DNA of 64,000 nt from Sphingopyxis sp. GTDB lineage: Bacteria > Pseudomonadota > Alphaproteobacteria > Sphingomonadales > Sphingomonadaceae. Location: NCBI RefSeq assembly GCF_016704835.1, contig NZ_JADIZJ010000021.1:620001-684000 (forward strand), in the 5' to 3' direction. A program made the translations under genes and the position numbers. The notes beneath the pieces were generated by a model, which was not told the origin of the DNA, searched no databases, and saw only the letters and a program-made list of their open reading frames with translations. This document shows, piece after piece, positions 52,653 through 61,805 of this stretch (positions are counted from its first letter, which is position 1; each line of letters begins with the position of its first letter).

Positions 52653-54485
52653 TCATGCCGCGATGCGCTGCTCTTCGATCTCCTCCAGCGCATCAGCGGT
52701 TTCGGTATCGCCGCCCTCCGCCGCCTCCGCCGCACCTGCGGCGGCGGGGTCGGGATCGAGCGGCGCATCGGGTTCGGCCAGCCATGCCGCGCGATTAGCG
52801 GCGACAACCGTCGCCACGCCGCCGCGCTGGGTGTAAGCCGATGGTGGGAACGCCATCCAGCGCGGCACCCAGCGTTCGACCTTGGCGCGATCATTGCCGC
52901 CGATCAGATAGTCATTGATGACGCCCTTGATCGTCTTGCCCTTCTCGGCGGCATGGGCCTGCGCCACGGTATCGCCGCCGACCTCGCGCAACACTTCGGT
53001 CAAGACCTCGCGGTCACGGATGAGGCCGTAGAACGCATCATCCGCCACCCAATAGTCGGCCATCTTGACCCCAAGGTGCAGGCCAATGGTTTCGATCAGG
53101 CCGGTTCCGCTTGCCAGCGTCTCGGCCATGACGATGCCGAGAACCTCCATGACCACCGCGTCGGGCAGTTCCAGCAATCGCTGGAACAGACTGCTCACGC
53201 CGTTCCTTGGTTCATGGCCCAAAGTGACGCTGGCCTCGTCGGGGTCGAAGTTCAGCACGGCGAGCACCGCGCGCCGCCGCTCGTCGAAGCGGGCTTCGGC
53301 GACGCTGGCCTCAACGCTCTCGGTGATCGCTTCGTTGCGGCTGCGCTGATCCTGCACCCTCACGCCCCACAGCGGCGAACCGCAAATCGCATGGGCGACC
53401 ATAACGCGCAGCGCGACGCCGCTGTTCGCGGCTAGCGCCGACCGCACCGCCGCATGGCGGTGCAAGTCGATATAGGAGGTCATGGCCGAAGTGATTTCCG
53501 GTCGGGCGGGCGCGGACTGCTTCGCCGCATCGCTACCGCCCTCACCCTGCCGACGCGCTTCCTTGTGGGTCAGATAGCCCTCGTGGAAGGCGACCTCGCC
53601 CTTGCCGTTGACGTCGATATAGACCCGCCCGCCTTTGCGCTTGGCGGTCTTTTCATGTTCCCATGTCTGGAAATAGACACCGGCGGGAACGATCTCGACC
53701 GCGCTCCATCCGTCTTCGAGATAGGCGGCCTTGCGCCGCTCGATCTCGGCGGACTGCGCGGCCCAGAACTGATCGGCATCGGCGAAATAGCCTTCATCGC
53801 CGAACAGGTCTTTGACGATCTGGCCATCGAAAGCGGCAAGGTCGAAAAGCGCCGCGCCGGTCGCAATCGACGTGCCGCCGAAAAGCCACGCCTTCAACTG
53901 CTGCCCGCGCGGCGCATAGCCGTCCGAATCCTCGAACAGCGCCAGCCACGCCTTTTGCTGGGCCTTGGTCGCCAAGGTCAGGTGCTTGACCGTGGGCGCG
54001 TCGATTTCCTCGGCGCGGAATGCCTCGCGGATGCGTGGTAACAGATTACCCAGCGCAAGAATGCGCTTCACCTGCAATTCGGTCAGCGCGAAGGTCGCGG
54101 CAATGTCCTCGACGCTGCGGCCTTCCTTGACCAGCCGCGTGTAGCTTTCCCACTGCGTCACCTGATCGGGATTCTGCCGAAGCATATTCTCGATCATCGA
54201 GATTTCCAGCGCCTCGGCGTCGTCGCCCTCGCCAAGCGTGATGCAGGGCAGCGTCACGCCGTCCTGGCCCTGCCGCGCGGCCTCAAGGCTTGCATAGTAG
54301 CGGCGCTTGCCCGCAACGATCTCGAAATGGCCGGGGGTGCAATTGGGTCGAACGAACAGTGGCGAAATCACGCCGCGCTTGATGATCGACGGCAAAATGT
54401 CCGCAATTTCGGGCGGCTTCTTGCCCGCCCGCATATTGGCCTTGGAAACCGAAAGATGGTCGAGCGGGATTTGGTCGATGTGCAT
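52653..54485 (-). CDS. ParB/RepB/Spo0J family partition-like protein
   Basis: 610 aa. N-terminal ParB nuclease-like fold (IPLDHLSVSKANMRAGKKPPE, ISPLFVRPN, FEIVAGKRRYYASLEAAR, ISMIENMLRQNPDQ) and a helix-turn-helix (SVEDIAATFALTELQVKRILALG). The long C-terminal part with RDREVLTEVLREVGGDTVAQAHA is typical of large plasmid ParB proteins. No parA partner is in the window. A His/Asp-free acidic tail ends EEIEEQRIAA. Confidence 0.92.
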   Translation of the reverse strand: MHIDQIPLDHLSVSKANMRAGKKPPEIADILPSIIKRGVISPLFVRPNCTPGHFEIVAGKRRYYASLEAARQGQDGVTLPCITLGEGDDAEALEISMIENMLRQNPDQVTQWESYTRLVKEGRSVEDIAATFALTELQVKRILALGNLLPRIREAFRAEEIDAPTVKHLTLATKAQQKAWLALFEDSDGYAPRGQQLKAWLFGGTSIATGAALFDLAAFDGQIVKDLFGDEGYFADADQFWAAQSAEIERRKAAYLEDGWSAVEIVPAGVYFQTWEHEKTAKRKGGRVYIDVNGKGEVAFHEGYLTHKEARRQGEGGSDAAKQSAPARPEITSAMTSYIDLHRHAAVRSALAANSGVALRVMVAHAICGSPLWGVRVQDQRSRNEAITESVEASVAEARFDERRRAVLAVLNFDPDEASVTLGHEPRNGVSSLFQRLLELPDAVVMEVLGIVMAETLASGTGLIETIGLHLGVKMADYWVADDAFYGLIRDREVLTEVLREVGGDTVAQAHAAEKGKTIKGVINDYLIGGNDRAKVERWVPRWMAFPPSAYTQRGGVATVVAANRAAWLAEPDAPLDPDPAAAGAAEAAEGGDTETADALEEIEEQRIAA

Positions 54486-54605
54486 GGTAGGTTACTCCTT
54501 CGCTTGGGGGTGGCCCCATCCTCGGGGCATCTTGGGGGGCAGTGAGGATGGGGCCGGTTGTCCGCGCGGGACGATCCCGCGCAGGGTCCGCCGCCGCCTT
54601 GGGGG

Positions 54606-54998
54606 TCAAGGCTGCGGAAGCTCTGAATTTTCGTTGGCGATGGCGATGGCTGCGGCCTCAAGCCGCACTTCGTCCTCTGTAATGCCGCCGCAAAGACGGG
54701 CGGCATCGGCATAAATGGTCAGCGGGAAGCGCCCTTCAAAACAAAGATCGCGCTCAATGGTGAGGCCGAACGGCAACGTCACCGCCGCAATTTCGGCAAG
54801 GCTGACCGAACCCATTTCGGGGCAACCAAAGCCAAGATCGCAAAGCCCGAACAGCGTGTCGCCGTCCTCGTCCAGTTCGGAAAACAGCCAAGTGCCCGAC
54901 CCTACGGGATTGAAGAATTTGACGACCGGCACATGATCGCCACGGCTCTGGCCGTTGGCGATCAGCCGCGCGCGCAGGTCTTGGGTGAGCAACTGCAT
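54606..54998 (-). CDS. DUF2958 domain protein
   Basis: 130 aa. MQLLTQDLRARLIANGQSRG, HVPVVKFFNPVGSGTWLFSE and GLCDLGFGCPEMGSVSLAEI match DUF2958, found on plasmids next to ArdC and ParB genes. The ATG at 54998 has AAAGGA upstream. Function unknown. Confidence 0.88.
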   Translation of the reverse strand: MQLLTQDLRARLIANGQSRGDHVPVVKFFNPVGSGTWLFSELDEDGDTLFGLCDLGFGCPEMGSVSLAEIAAVTLPFGLTIERDLCFEGRFPLTIYADAARLCGGITEDEVRLEAAAIAIANENSELPQP

Positions 54999-55009
54999 GG
55001 GGAGTCCTT

Positions 55010-55207
55010 TCAAAACATCTCGATCTGATTGCGGGCGTTGGTGTCGAACAGGCCGTGGTCGGCGGGGCGCTGCCGCTTCTTCGGCTCCAGCGGCGCGTTG
55101 GCGCGCATCGCCAGCCGGTCGCGTGGGGTGATCGGCGCAACGCCGGGAACCAGCGTCTGGTTGCCGATGGGCGTGACCTCGGCCTCGAGGCGGGGCGCGG
55201 CGCTCAT
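55010..55207 (-). CDS. Small conserved-context protein downstream of ardC
   Basis: 65 aa, no domain recognised, hydrophilic (LEPKKRQRPADHGLFDTNAR). Its ATG at 55207 overlaps the ArdC stop as ATGA, so it was made by coupling to the ArdC gene that is now split. Confidence 0.65.
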   Translation of the reverse strand: MSAAPRLEAEVTPIGNQTLVPGVAPITPRDRLAMRANAPLEPKKRQRPADHGLFDTNARNQIEMF

Positions 55208-55503
55208 GCCGCGCGCGCCAAGCTGGATTCGTTCTCCCGAACGAAGGCCAAGAGGAAATCCGCCGCTTTGCTGGCTTGGCTGGCCGCCTTGAATATGGCG
55301 CGATTGTCGGCGCGCAACACTGCAAGCCACGCGCCGAGATAATCGGCATGGCGCACGGTGGGGACGATGCCGAGCGCGGCGCACAGAAAAGCCGATGTCA
55401 GCTCGGCGCAAAGCTCCTCGCGGGCATAGAGCGCCGAACCGAACCGCCCCGACTGATCGCGCGCCAGCCGCTCCTTGCTTCCCGCCCAATGGCCCAGCTC
55501 GTG
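55204..55503 (-). pseudogene. ArdC-family antirestriction protein, 3' part of a split gene
   Basis: Encodes the C-terminal 97-99 residues: HELGHWAGSKERLARDQSGR, YAREELCAELTSAFLCAALG and HADYLGAWLAVLRADNRAIF, the zinc-protease-like C-terminal domain of ArdC. The coding frame continues upstream into unrelated DNA at 55504. Its missing N-terminal part is at 61806-62498 and joins in frame within the HExxH motif. Confidence 0.88.
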
Positions 55504-55521
55504 GTAGGTCCCATCCATAAC

Positions 55522-55560
55522 GTGTCCTTTCTGTCCTCTTCTGCCAATCAAGCAGGACAC
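55522..55560. repeat. Left-end recombinase-site motifs of the element
   Basis: GTGTCCT (55522-55528) and AGGACAC (55554-55560) form an inverted pair, with a further CTGTCCTC between them. The right end has TGTCCTC, 5 nt, GAGGACA at 61770-61788. Confidence 0.6.
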
Positions 55561-55584
55561 ATGATCCGAGCCCCCTCTTCTCTG

Positions 55585-55620
55585 CCGGACAGGGAGGGCC
55601 CGAGGGCCCTTCCTGTCCGG
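55585..55620. repeat. Long hairpin ahead of the recombinase operon
   Basis: CCGGACAGGGAGGGCCC and GGGCCCTTCCTGTCCGG form a 17-bp stem with one mismatch and a 2-base loop, 20 bases before the first recombinase start. It may shield the recombinase genes from read-through or act as a control site. Confidence 0.65.
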
Positions 55621-55640
55621 TTGCAATCTTGGGAGTGGGT

Positions 55641-56774
55641 ATGGCGCAGCTGTTGTTCTCGACGCCTGCATTCCGGCCCGACGGATCATCGGTGGAGAAT
55701 GTCCCGATGCTGCTCGACGCCCGGATGCGGCTCGTCGAACCGGCCTGCGCATGGCTGATGCACGTTGCTTTGGTGCGCGGCAGGACCCGCAGCCCGCAGA
55801 CCTGGCGAACCTACGCTGAAGCTCTCTACGACTGGTGGCAGACGCTAGAGGCCAATGGCTGGGCCTGGGACGAGGTCGGTCCTGGCGAACTGGCCGCCTA
55901 TCGCGATCAGATGCTCCGGCCCCGTGGCGACAGCGGCAGACCGCTGGCACGCAGTACAATCAACGGGCGGCTCAGGACCATAGGGCGTTTCTACCGCTGG
56001 AGCGTGGCGACCGGACTGATGAAGCAGGTCCCGTTCGCAAGCCAGGAAATCGCGCTGTCGCGCAGCCGTCCACAAGGATTCCTCGCCCACATCGACGCCA
56101 GCGGAGGCCGGACCCAAGCCAACGAACTGACCATGCGGCATGTGCCGATGTTGCCGCGCCCACTCGCGCCGGAGGCGATTCGGCGCATCATGGCCGAAAT
56201 GTCGGCACGCGACAGGCTGATCGTTGAATGGGCGGTGACCACCGGAATCCGTCGGATGGAAGTGGCGGGCCTGACCGTGCGTCATCTGAAAGGGGCCGGC
56301 AGTGAACCGATGGTGCCGGTGCAGATCGACGAAACCAAGGGTGGGCGATCGCGAATAATATATCCTCCGGCCCCTTTGGTTGATCGAACCCGTGCCTATG
56401 TGCGGGAAGAGCGGGCGGTCGTCGTCCGTCGTGCGACGACAAAACGGGCAGAGCGCGATCCCGACGCTCTGTTCCTGACTTGTCGGGGGCAGCCCATGAA
56501 ACCGCGCAGGGTTGGCGCAATGTTCACGGCTGCTGCCGAGGCAGCGGGTGTGATGGCGACGTTCCATGCGCTGCGACATACCTTCGCCGCCGCCATGCTG
56601 CGGTTCCTGCAACGCGAAGCCCGGGCCAATCCCGAACTCAATCCCTTGCTCGCGTTGCAGGTGCTGCTCGGCCACGCCGATCTGGCAACCACCGCGGTAT
56701 ACCTGCGCGTTGTCGAAACCGACCTCTCGGCAATCGAGGCTTCGGTCGACGATCTCTATGCGGCGCTGCTGTAA
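55641..56774 (+). CDS. Tyrosine recombinase 1 (TnpA-like)
   Basis: 377 aa. N-terminal SAM-like DNA-binding domain (TWRTYAEALYDWWQTLEANGW) and catalytic domain with Arg in TTGIRRMEVAGL (about 202), HALRHTFAAAM (about 310), GHADLATTAVY and the Tyr near 353. All catalytic residues are present. The ATG at 55641 follows GGGAGTGGG. Its stop overlaps the next ATG (TAATG). Confidence 0.92.
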   Translation: MAQLLFSTPAFRPDGSSVENVPMLLDARMRLVEPACAWLMHVALVRGRTRSPQTWRTYAEALYDWWQTLEANGWAWDEVGPGELAAYRDQMLRPRGDSGRPLARSTINGRLRTIGRFYRWSVATGLMKQVPFASQEIALSRSRPQGFLAHIDASGGRTQANELTMRHVPMLPRPLAPEAIRRIMAEMSARDRLIVEWAVTTGIRRMEVAGLTVRHLKGAGSEPMVPVQIDETKGGRSRIIYPPAPLVDRTRAYVREERAVVVRRATTKRAERDPDALFLTCRGQPMKPRRVGAMFTAAAEAAGVMATFHALRHTFAAAMLRFLQREARANPELNPLLALQVLLGHADLATTAVYLRVVETDLSAIEASVDDLYAALL

Positions 56775-58547
56775 TGCCGCGTCGGCAAAAAGGACTACCG
56801 GGTCGAGCCATCGCCGAAGCCGCTGATCGGCAATCCGGGCGCATTGCTGGTCAATGTCGTAGATGCCGACGGCCAGCTCGAATGCGCGTTCGACTTCTCG
56901 ATCTTCGATCGGCCGACGATGGCTGCCGAGTGGGCGCTCGCGTTCCGGCATCACTATGCTGCCAAACAACCGGCCAACAGAGGCTCAGCGTTCCGTACTT
57001 TGAAGTTCTGGTTTGCGTTCCTTGCCGAATACGATTCCGCCATCTTAGCCACGCGCGACGTCGATAGCGGCATTCTCAATGCGTTTATCGTTTGGCTCGG
57101 CACGAGGCCCTGGAGCAAGGGGTCACGGTATACTGTCTGGTCGATCATCAAGCAGCACATGGCCTGGCTCAAGCGCAACCGGCCCGACCTGGTTCACCCC
57201 GAACTCGAAATCCCGTTCAATCCGTTCCCCCGCAAGAATGCGGAAGCGCGCCAGCGTGAGGCACTGAGCCGTGATGAAATGGAACGCGTACTCACGGCGG
57301 CCCATCGGGACATCGAAACAGCCTGGGCACTGTTCGAGGAAGGCCGCGCTGCGCTGGCTCGGGTCGATCGCAAGGCCATTGTCTCCGAACCCGACCTCGC
57401 CAAGCTCGATCTCGACGATATCGGGGTCATGCTCGCGGTGATCGACGGTCGGTTCGGCGGCGTGCCACCCAAAGTCGGCGACATGTTGAGAAAGGGCGCG
57501 GGCCTCTGGCATCTCCACTTCGCCATGATCCGCCACGGTGGCATGGGCGAAATCGCGGGGCGGCTGTTTGCGCTGCCGGATACGATCGTTGCCTATATGG
57601 TCGCCATCGGCGCGCAAACCTTTGCAAATGCCGAGGCGCTCAGGCTGATGCAGCGCGACTGCCTGAGCGAGCATCTGCTGCTCGAAGGCAGGGTTCTGGT
57701 CAGTTGGCGCAAGGGGCGCGCGGGACGTGAACAGCGCCGCAGCTTCCTGCGCGACAAAAGCTCCTCGGTGCCCGTGCTGATCGATCAGGTTCTGGCTATG
57801 ACCGAAAGGCTGGTGCCGCATACGCCACGCCGCGACCAGAATTATCTCTTCCTCACCGGGATGATACACGGGTCTCGCAGAGTCGGTGTGATCCCGGGCT
57901 ATCTGGCCACGAAACTTACCCGGCGGTTTGTGGAGCGCCATGGCCTGCTGGGCGACGATAGCAAGCCGCTCAAACTGACGCTGGCGGCGCTGCGCGCATC
58001 GGGGCTCACACTAGCGCACGAGCGGCTCGGGCATGACATCCTGAAGACGCAAGTGCTGGCCAACCATGCTACTCCAGACACGACACAGCGCTATGTGGAC
58101 CGGCCCCGCGTCCGAAAGGCGCAAGCGCTGGCAATCGGCAGGTTGCAAGCCCGGTTTGTGGAAATGGTCCGGGGCGATGCCGAATCCCCGCCCGGGATGG
58201 AGGTGCTTCCCGATCTGCGCCACGCGACCGCAGCCGGATTTATCTGTAGCGATCCCCTTGCCGGCGTTGCCGAGGGACAGCGCAAGGGCGAGCTGTGTAC
58301 GGCCTGGCTCGGATGCTTCACCTGCCCCAATGCCGTGATCCCGCTCAACGAGGACGTGCTGGTTCGCCTGCTGGCGACGCGGGCAGCGCTCACCGACGCG
58401 CGTGCCGCCATGGCTCCCGAACGCTGGCGGCTGCTTTATGCACCCAAGCTGGAAATCCTCGAGCGCGATATCCTGCCCCGGTTCTGCGAGGCGATGCTCG
58501 AAGCAGTTTCGAGGATGTCACTGCCGCAGCTGCCGCCAGTCGAATGA
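56774..58547 (+). CDS. Tyrosine recombinase 2 (TnpB-like), degenerate catalytic Arg, start frameshifted
   Basis: About 590 aa. The long frame has no good start after 56844 (a TTG), but coding-like sequence (DYRVEPSPKPLIGNPGALL) continues upstream to 56775. Removing one A from the AAAAA at 56787-56791 links it to the ATG at 56774, overlapping the first recombinase stop. In the catalytic region the expected TGxRxxE is AIGAQTFANAEAL, without the Arg, while the end (NHATPDTTQRYVDR) keeps His and Tyr. It may act with its partners and not alone. Confidence 0.85.
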
Positions 58548-60379
58548 ACCAGCACCCCCACCCACTCACGCAGTCGTCGCCATCCTGGGAGGATGCGCGG
58601 CTTTCTCCGTGGAGCCGGTTCGGCGACGATGAATGGCGGCTCGATATCCGCACTGCGGGTCGCCGCGCGGATCAGAAGCGGTTCAGTTGGGCGTTGGCCA
58701 TGCCGGAGCACACGCGCATCGGGAACAGTGATCATGTTCAGCTTGTCCGCGCCGCCAAGCACTTCCTCTGGTCGATGCACTATCATCCTCCATCAGGGCG
58801 CAAACGGTCGTCTCCGGCGTCGATCCATCACAAAGCAATGTTGCTGCGCGCGCTGCTGGAATGGATGGCATGCGAAGGACACTCGCGCTTTGCCGGGATC
58901 GATCCAGCTTCGGTCGAACAACTCTGCAAATGGTTGCGCTGTCGTCCTGCACGCGCCGGCGGAGACAAAGGCAATATCTCAACTGCCACAATCACGAACT
59001 ATCTGCTCGTGATCAAAGACCTTTATCGTCAGCGAGAAAAGCTGAACGATGCGCCACTGGTCGATCCGCTGCCGCTGGAAACGACCTATGAGGCCGCCGG
59101 CCACACCAGGGCGACCAAGGGCGTCATACCGTTCATCCCCGAAGACGTGGCCGTTGCAATCCTGAGCGAAGCCCTGCGGTGGGTCGAGGAGCATGGCGAT
59201 ACGATCGTCGCAGCCGAAACGATCCGCCGCGAAGCGCGAGCGCAGGGTCTGCGGCGCGGCAAGCGCCAGGCATCTGACCATGTTAGAGCGGCGCTGAGGC
59301 TCGCATCGCTGGCCGGACCATCGGGCGAACGGCTCGATGGCGCCTATGCAGTTCGGCACGCCGCCGTCCACCTCGTCGAGGCGTGCTATATCTTGATCGC
59401 GGGCTTCGTCGGGATGCGGTCGAGCGAAATCCTGTCAATGAAAACAGGGGCAATCGAGCATCACCCGATCGGCGGAACCGGCGTTAATCAGGCATATGTC
59501 GTGTCCCGGCTGTTCAAGACTGTCGACGATCTCGATGGCCGTAGGGAGCGCTGGGTTGCCCCGGCACCGGTCGTGCGCGCGGTGGAGCTGCTCGAGCAGC
59601 TGAGCGCGCCGCTGCGCGAAGCCTCGGGCCGCGACGATCTGTTCCTGGTGAAGAACACGCAGTATGGCCAAATCGTGCCGGTGACGCACATGCATATCGC
59701 CTGGCGCATCAATGACTTTGCGCGGCATGTCGGCATCCCCGATCATGATGGGAAACCCTGGAGGTTCAGCACGCACCAGTTCCGCAAGACCTTTGCCCGG
59801 TTTATTGCCAGGCGCGACCGTACCCAGCTTCTGGGCCTGGCCGAGCACTTCAAGCATGCTTCCGTTGCCATGACCGCGCGGGGCTACGTCGGCAACGACT
59901 TCGACCTGCATGGCCTCATCGACCACGAAGCCCGCGCCGAAACCGCAGCCGCACTCGATCGCCTGCTCGCCGCGAAACGGCTCGGCGGCAAGATGGGCGA
60001 ACGTATCGTCGCCGGAAACGCCCGGTTCCGCGGCCGCGCGGGCGAACAGGTACGCCGAGACTATGTTGCGTTCATCCTCAAGGAGACGGATCTTCGCATC
60101 CATGCCTGCGACTATGGCTGGTGCGTGTTCCAGCAGGAGACCTCCCGCTGCGGCGGCGAACTGCAACCGAATGAGGCCGGACGAGCGCCGGCGGTCTGCC
60201 TCTCATGCGCCAACATGGTGATCGAAGCGAAGCACGGAGCCTACTGGCGGGATCGCCGGAGACGCAATGCTGCGCTGTTGCCGGAGGCCAATCCGATGAC
60301 GGCGGCCGTGCTCAATGAGGCGATCGGACAATGCGAGCGGGTGCTCACGCAAATCGGAGATGACGATGGGCAAGGATGA
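58544..60379 (+). CDS. Tyrosine recombinase 3 (TnpB-like)
   Basis: 611 aa, ATGA overlap with recombinase 2. Catalytic residues appear intact: GFVGMRSSEILSM (Arg near 290), STHQFRKTFARF, LAEHFKHASVAMTARGYVGND (His and Tyr near 447). A Cys-containing C-terminal part (RCGGELQPNE, AVCLSCANMV) could bind zinc. It is the second large TnpB-type protein in the set. Confidence 0.9.
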   Translation: MNQHPHPLTQSSPSWEDARLSPWSRFGDDEWRLDIRTAGRRADQKRFSWALAMPEHTRIGNSDHVQLVRAAKHFLWSMHYHPPSGRKRSSPASIHHKAMLLRALLEWMACEGHSRFAGIDPASVEQLCKWLRCRPARAGGDKGNISTATITNYLLVIKDLYRQREKLNDAPLVDPLPLETTYEAAGHTRATKGVIPFIPEDVAVAILSEALRWVEEHGDTIVAAETIRREARAQGLRRGKRQASDHVRAALRLASLAGPSGERLDGAYAVRHAAVHLVEACYILIAGFVGMRSSEILSMKTGAIEHHPIGGTGVNQAYVVSRLFKTVDDLDGRRERWVAPAPVVRAVELLEQLSAPLREASGRDDLFLVKNTQYGQIVPVTHMHIAWRINDFARHVGIPDHDGKPWRFSTHQFRKTFARFIARRDRTQLLGLAEHFKHASVAMTARGYVGNDFDLHGLIDHEARAETAAALDRLLAAKRLGGKMGERIVAGNARFRGRAGEQVRRDYVAFILKETDLRIHACDYGWCVFQQETSRCGGELQPNEAGRAPAVCLSCANMVIEAKHGAYWRDRRRRNAALLPEANPMTAAVLNEAIGQCERVLTQIGDDDGQG

Positions 60380-60809
60380 TCAGGGGCAGCGCTGGCAATC
60401 CGCGGCAAGGAGCTACCGGGCGGCGCTGGCGAGGCTGGTGCGCGGCGAAGGGCGCCACGCCGACCATGCGGGACGCGTGGTGAAGATCACGCCGACTTCG
60501 GTCGCGCGCGAAGCGGGACGCAGTCGCAATCCGCTCTATACGAGCCATCGGGACATCCTCGACGAGATCGAAGCTGCCGCAGGACCAGGCACGCCCGCAC
60601 GCGACCTGGCAGCGCGCATCGCCACGCTCGAGACCGAGCTGACGCACCTCAGGGCCGATGCCCGGCGTCACGCCGAGGAGCGGCGCGAACTCGCCAGCGA
60701 GAACCTGACGCTGTTGCACCGAGCCCGAAGCGCAGAGGATCGGCTCACGGCGCTCCTGCGGCGAATGCCTGAGGCACCCACCGCAGGTGCCATCATGCAG
60801 CCACGCTGA
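60366..60809 (+). CDS. TnpC-like accessory protein
   Basis: 147 aa, overlapping recombinase 3 by 14 bases. The N-terminal half has a helix-turn-helix-like part (ITPTSVAREAGRSRNPLYTS), the C-terminal half a coiled coil (LAARIATLETELTHLRADARRHAEERR). The size, place and layout match TnpC of Tn554-type elements (DUF6262-like). Its end overlaps the convergent ArdC gene by 17 bases. Confidence 0.78.
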   Translation: MGKDDQGQRWQSAARSYRAALARLVRGEGRHADHAGRVVKITPTSVAREAGRSRNPLYTSHRDILDEIEAAAGPGTPARDLAARIATLETELTHLRADARRHAEERRELASENLTLLHRARSAEDRLTALLRRMPEAPTAGAIMQPR

Positions 60810-61692
60810 GTTGTTCCGGCTGCTGCATATGCATCCAGTCAGCTGCCGCCTGGGCTTTGCTCGCCAGCGTGAAAATCGCGCGAGCATCGGCCTTGAGCAC
60901 ACGTAGCCAGGACGCGATGTACGCCGCATGGTCCGGTCGCGGATGGTGTGCGATACCGAGATCGGCCATGACCAAGGCGGCTCCCAGATCTGCGATGGCC
61001 TCCTCCGCTGCATATCTGTCCGATCCGAACCTGCCGAACAGATCACGGTCGCAGCGGGACGCCGCTCCTGTGGCATGCAGGCCTTCATGGAAAAGCGTGC
61101 CATAATAAGCGGCAGGCTCCCTGAACTGTGCGAAGGGTGGCATCTGCACGCGATCTTCCGAAGGAATATAGTACGCCTCGTTGCCGCCATGCCGGCACTC
61201 AATGCCAAGGTTGCCCCAAAAGATATCGGCGTTCCGCATCCGCGCATCGTCGGACAGGAGATCGATGGTTGGTGGAGCATAGCCCTCGACCTGCGCCTCG
61301 TTGAAAACGCTGTACCCCCGCGCAAACATGCGAGCGCGGCCCCGTCCCTCTTGCTCGGAATCGCGATCATCGGCATCCTCGCCGCGATCGTTGACCTTCC
61401 AGAAGACAATCGTGGTGGCCTGCTCGCCCTTGCGAACCTGGGCTCCCAGCGCTTGCCACTGACGATAGCTGGCCCAGCGTCCGGAACTGTAGCCTGCAGC
61501 CTGCGCCGCGATCCACAAGCTGAGAATATTGGATCCCCGGTAAGCCTTGCCGGTACCGGCGTTGACGGGGCGCGAGGTCGCTGATCCATCGTGATGCCAC
61601 GGCATTGTCCACGAACCCGCCCCTGCCTCGATGGCGGCAACGATCTCGTTGGTGACGCGCGTGTATATATCGGTGCGTTCTTTGCTGCGCAT
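60793..61692 (-). CDS. ardC: ArdC-family antirestriction protein (intact, element-borne)
   Basis: 299 aa. N-terminal ssDNA-binding part (DIYTRVTNEIVAAIEAGAGSW, MPWHHDG, NAGTGKAYRGSNILSLW, GAQVRKGEQATTIVFWK) and C-terminal zincin part with FHEGLHATG (HExxH), EEAIADLGAALVMADLGI and HPRPDHAAYIASWL. Protects incoming DNA from restriction in the IncW model. I use the ATG at 61692; the longer frame adds non-family residues. It lies inside the inserted element, next to the ArdC gene the element has split. Confidence 0.92.
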   Translation of the reverse strand: MRSKERTDIYTRVTNEIVAAIEAGAGSWTMPWHHDGSATSRPVNAGTGKAYRGSNILSLWIAAQAAGYSSGRWASYRQWQALGAQVRKGEQATTIVFWKVNDRGEDADDRDSEQEGRGRARMFARGYSVFNEAQVEGYAPPTIDLLSDDARMRNADIFWGNLGIECRHGGNEAYYIPSEDRVQMPPFAQFREPAAYYGTLFHEGLHATGAASRCDRDLFGRFGSDRYAAEEAIADLGAALVMADLGIAHHPRPDHAAYIASWLRVLKADARAIFTLASKAQAAADWMHMQQPEQLSVAA

Positions 61693-61769
61693 GATCAGGA
61701 CTCCCGTCCTGAAATCGCACAGCAGGCCGTACGATGGTTGGGAAACAGCAGCGCGCAAAGGCCATCGAC

Positions 61770-61788
61770 TGTCCTCGAAATGAGGACA
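61770..61788. repeat. Right-end recombinase-site dyad of the element
   Basis: TGTCCTC, 5 nt, GAGGACA, a perfect 7-5-7 dyad, 17 bases inside the right junction. Related TGTCCT motifs are at the left end. Confidence 0.65.
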
Positions 61789-61805
61789 CTTGCGATGTTA
61801 CATAC

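Noticed and set aside
51849..53435. 528-codon plus-strand frame across DUF736, the empty region and ParB
   Set aside because: It is antisense to two supported genes and crosses a terminator hairpin; no signature.
56844..58547. Start of recombinase 2 at the TTG 56844
   Set aside because: No ribosome-binding site there and coding-like sequence continues upstream to a TAATG overlap if one A is removed.
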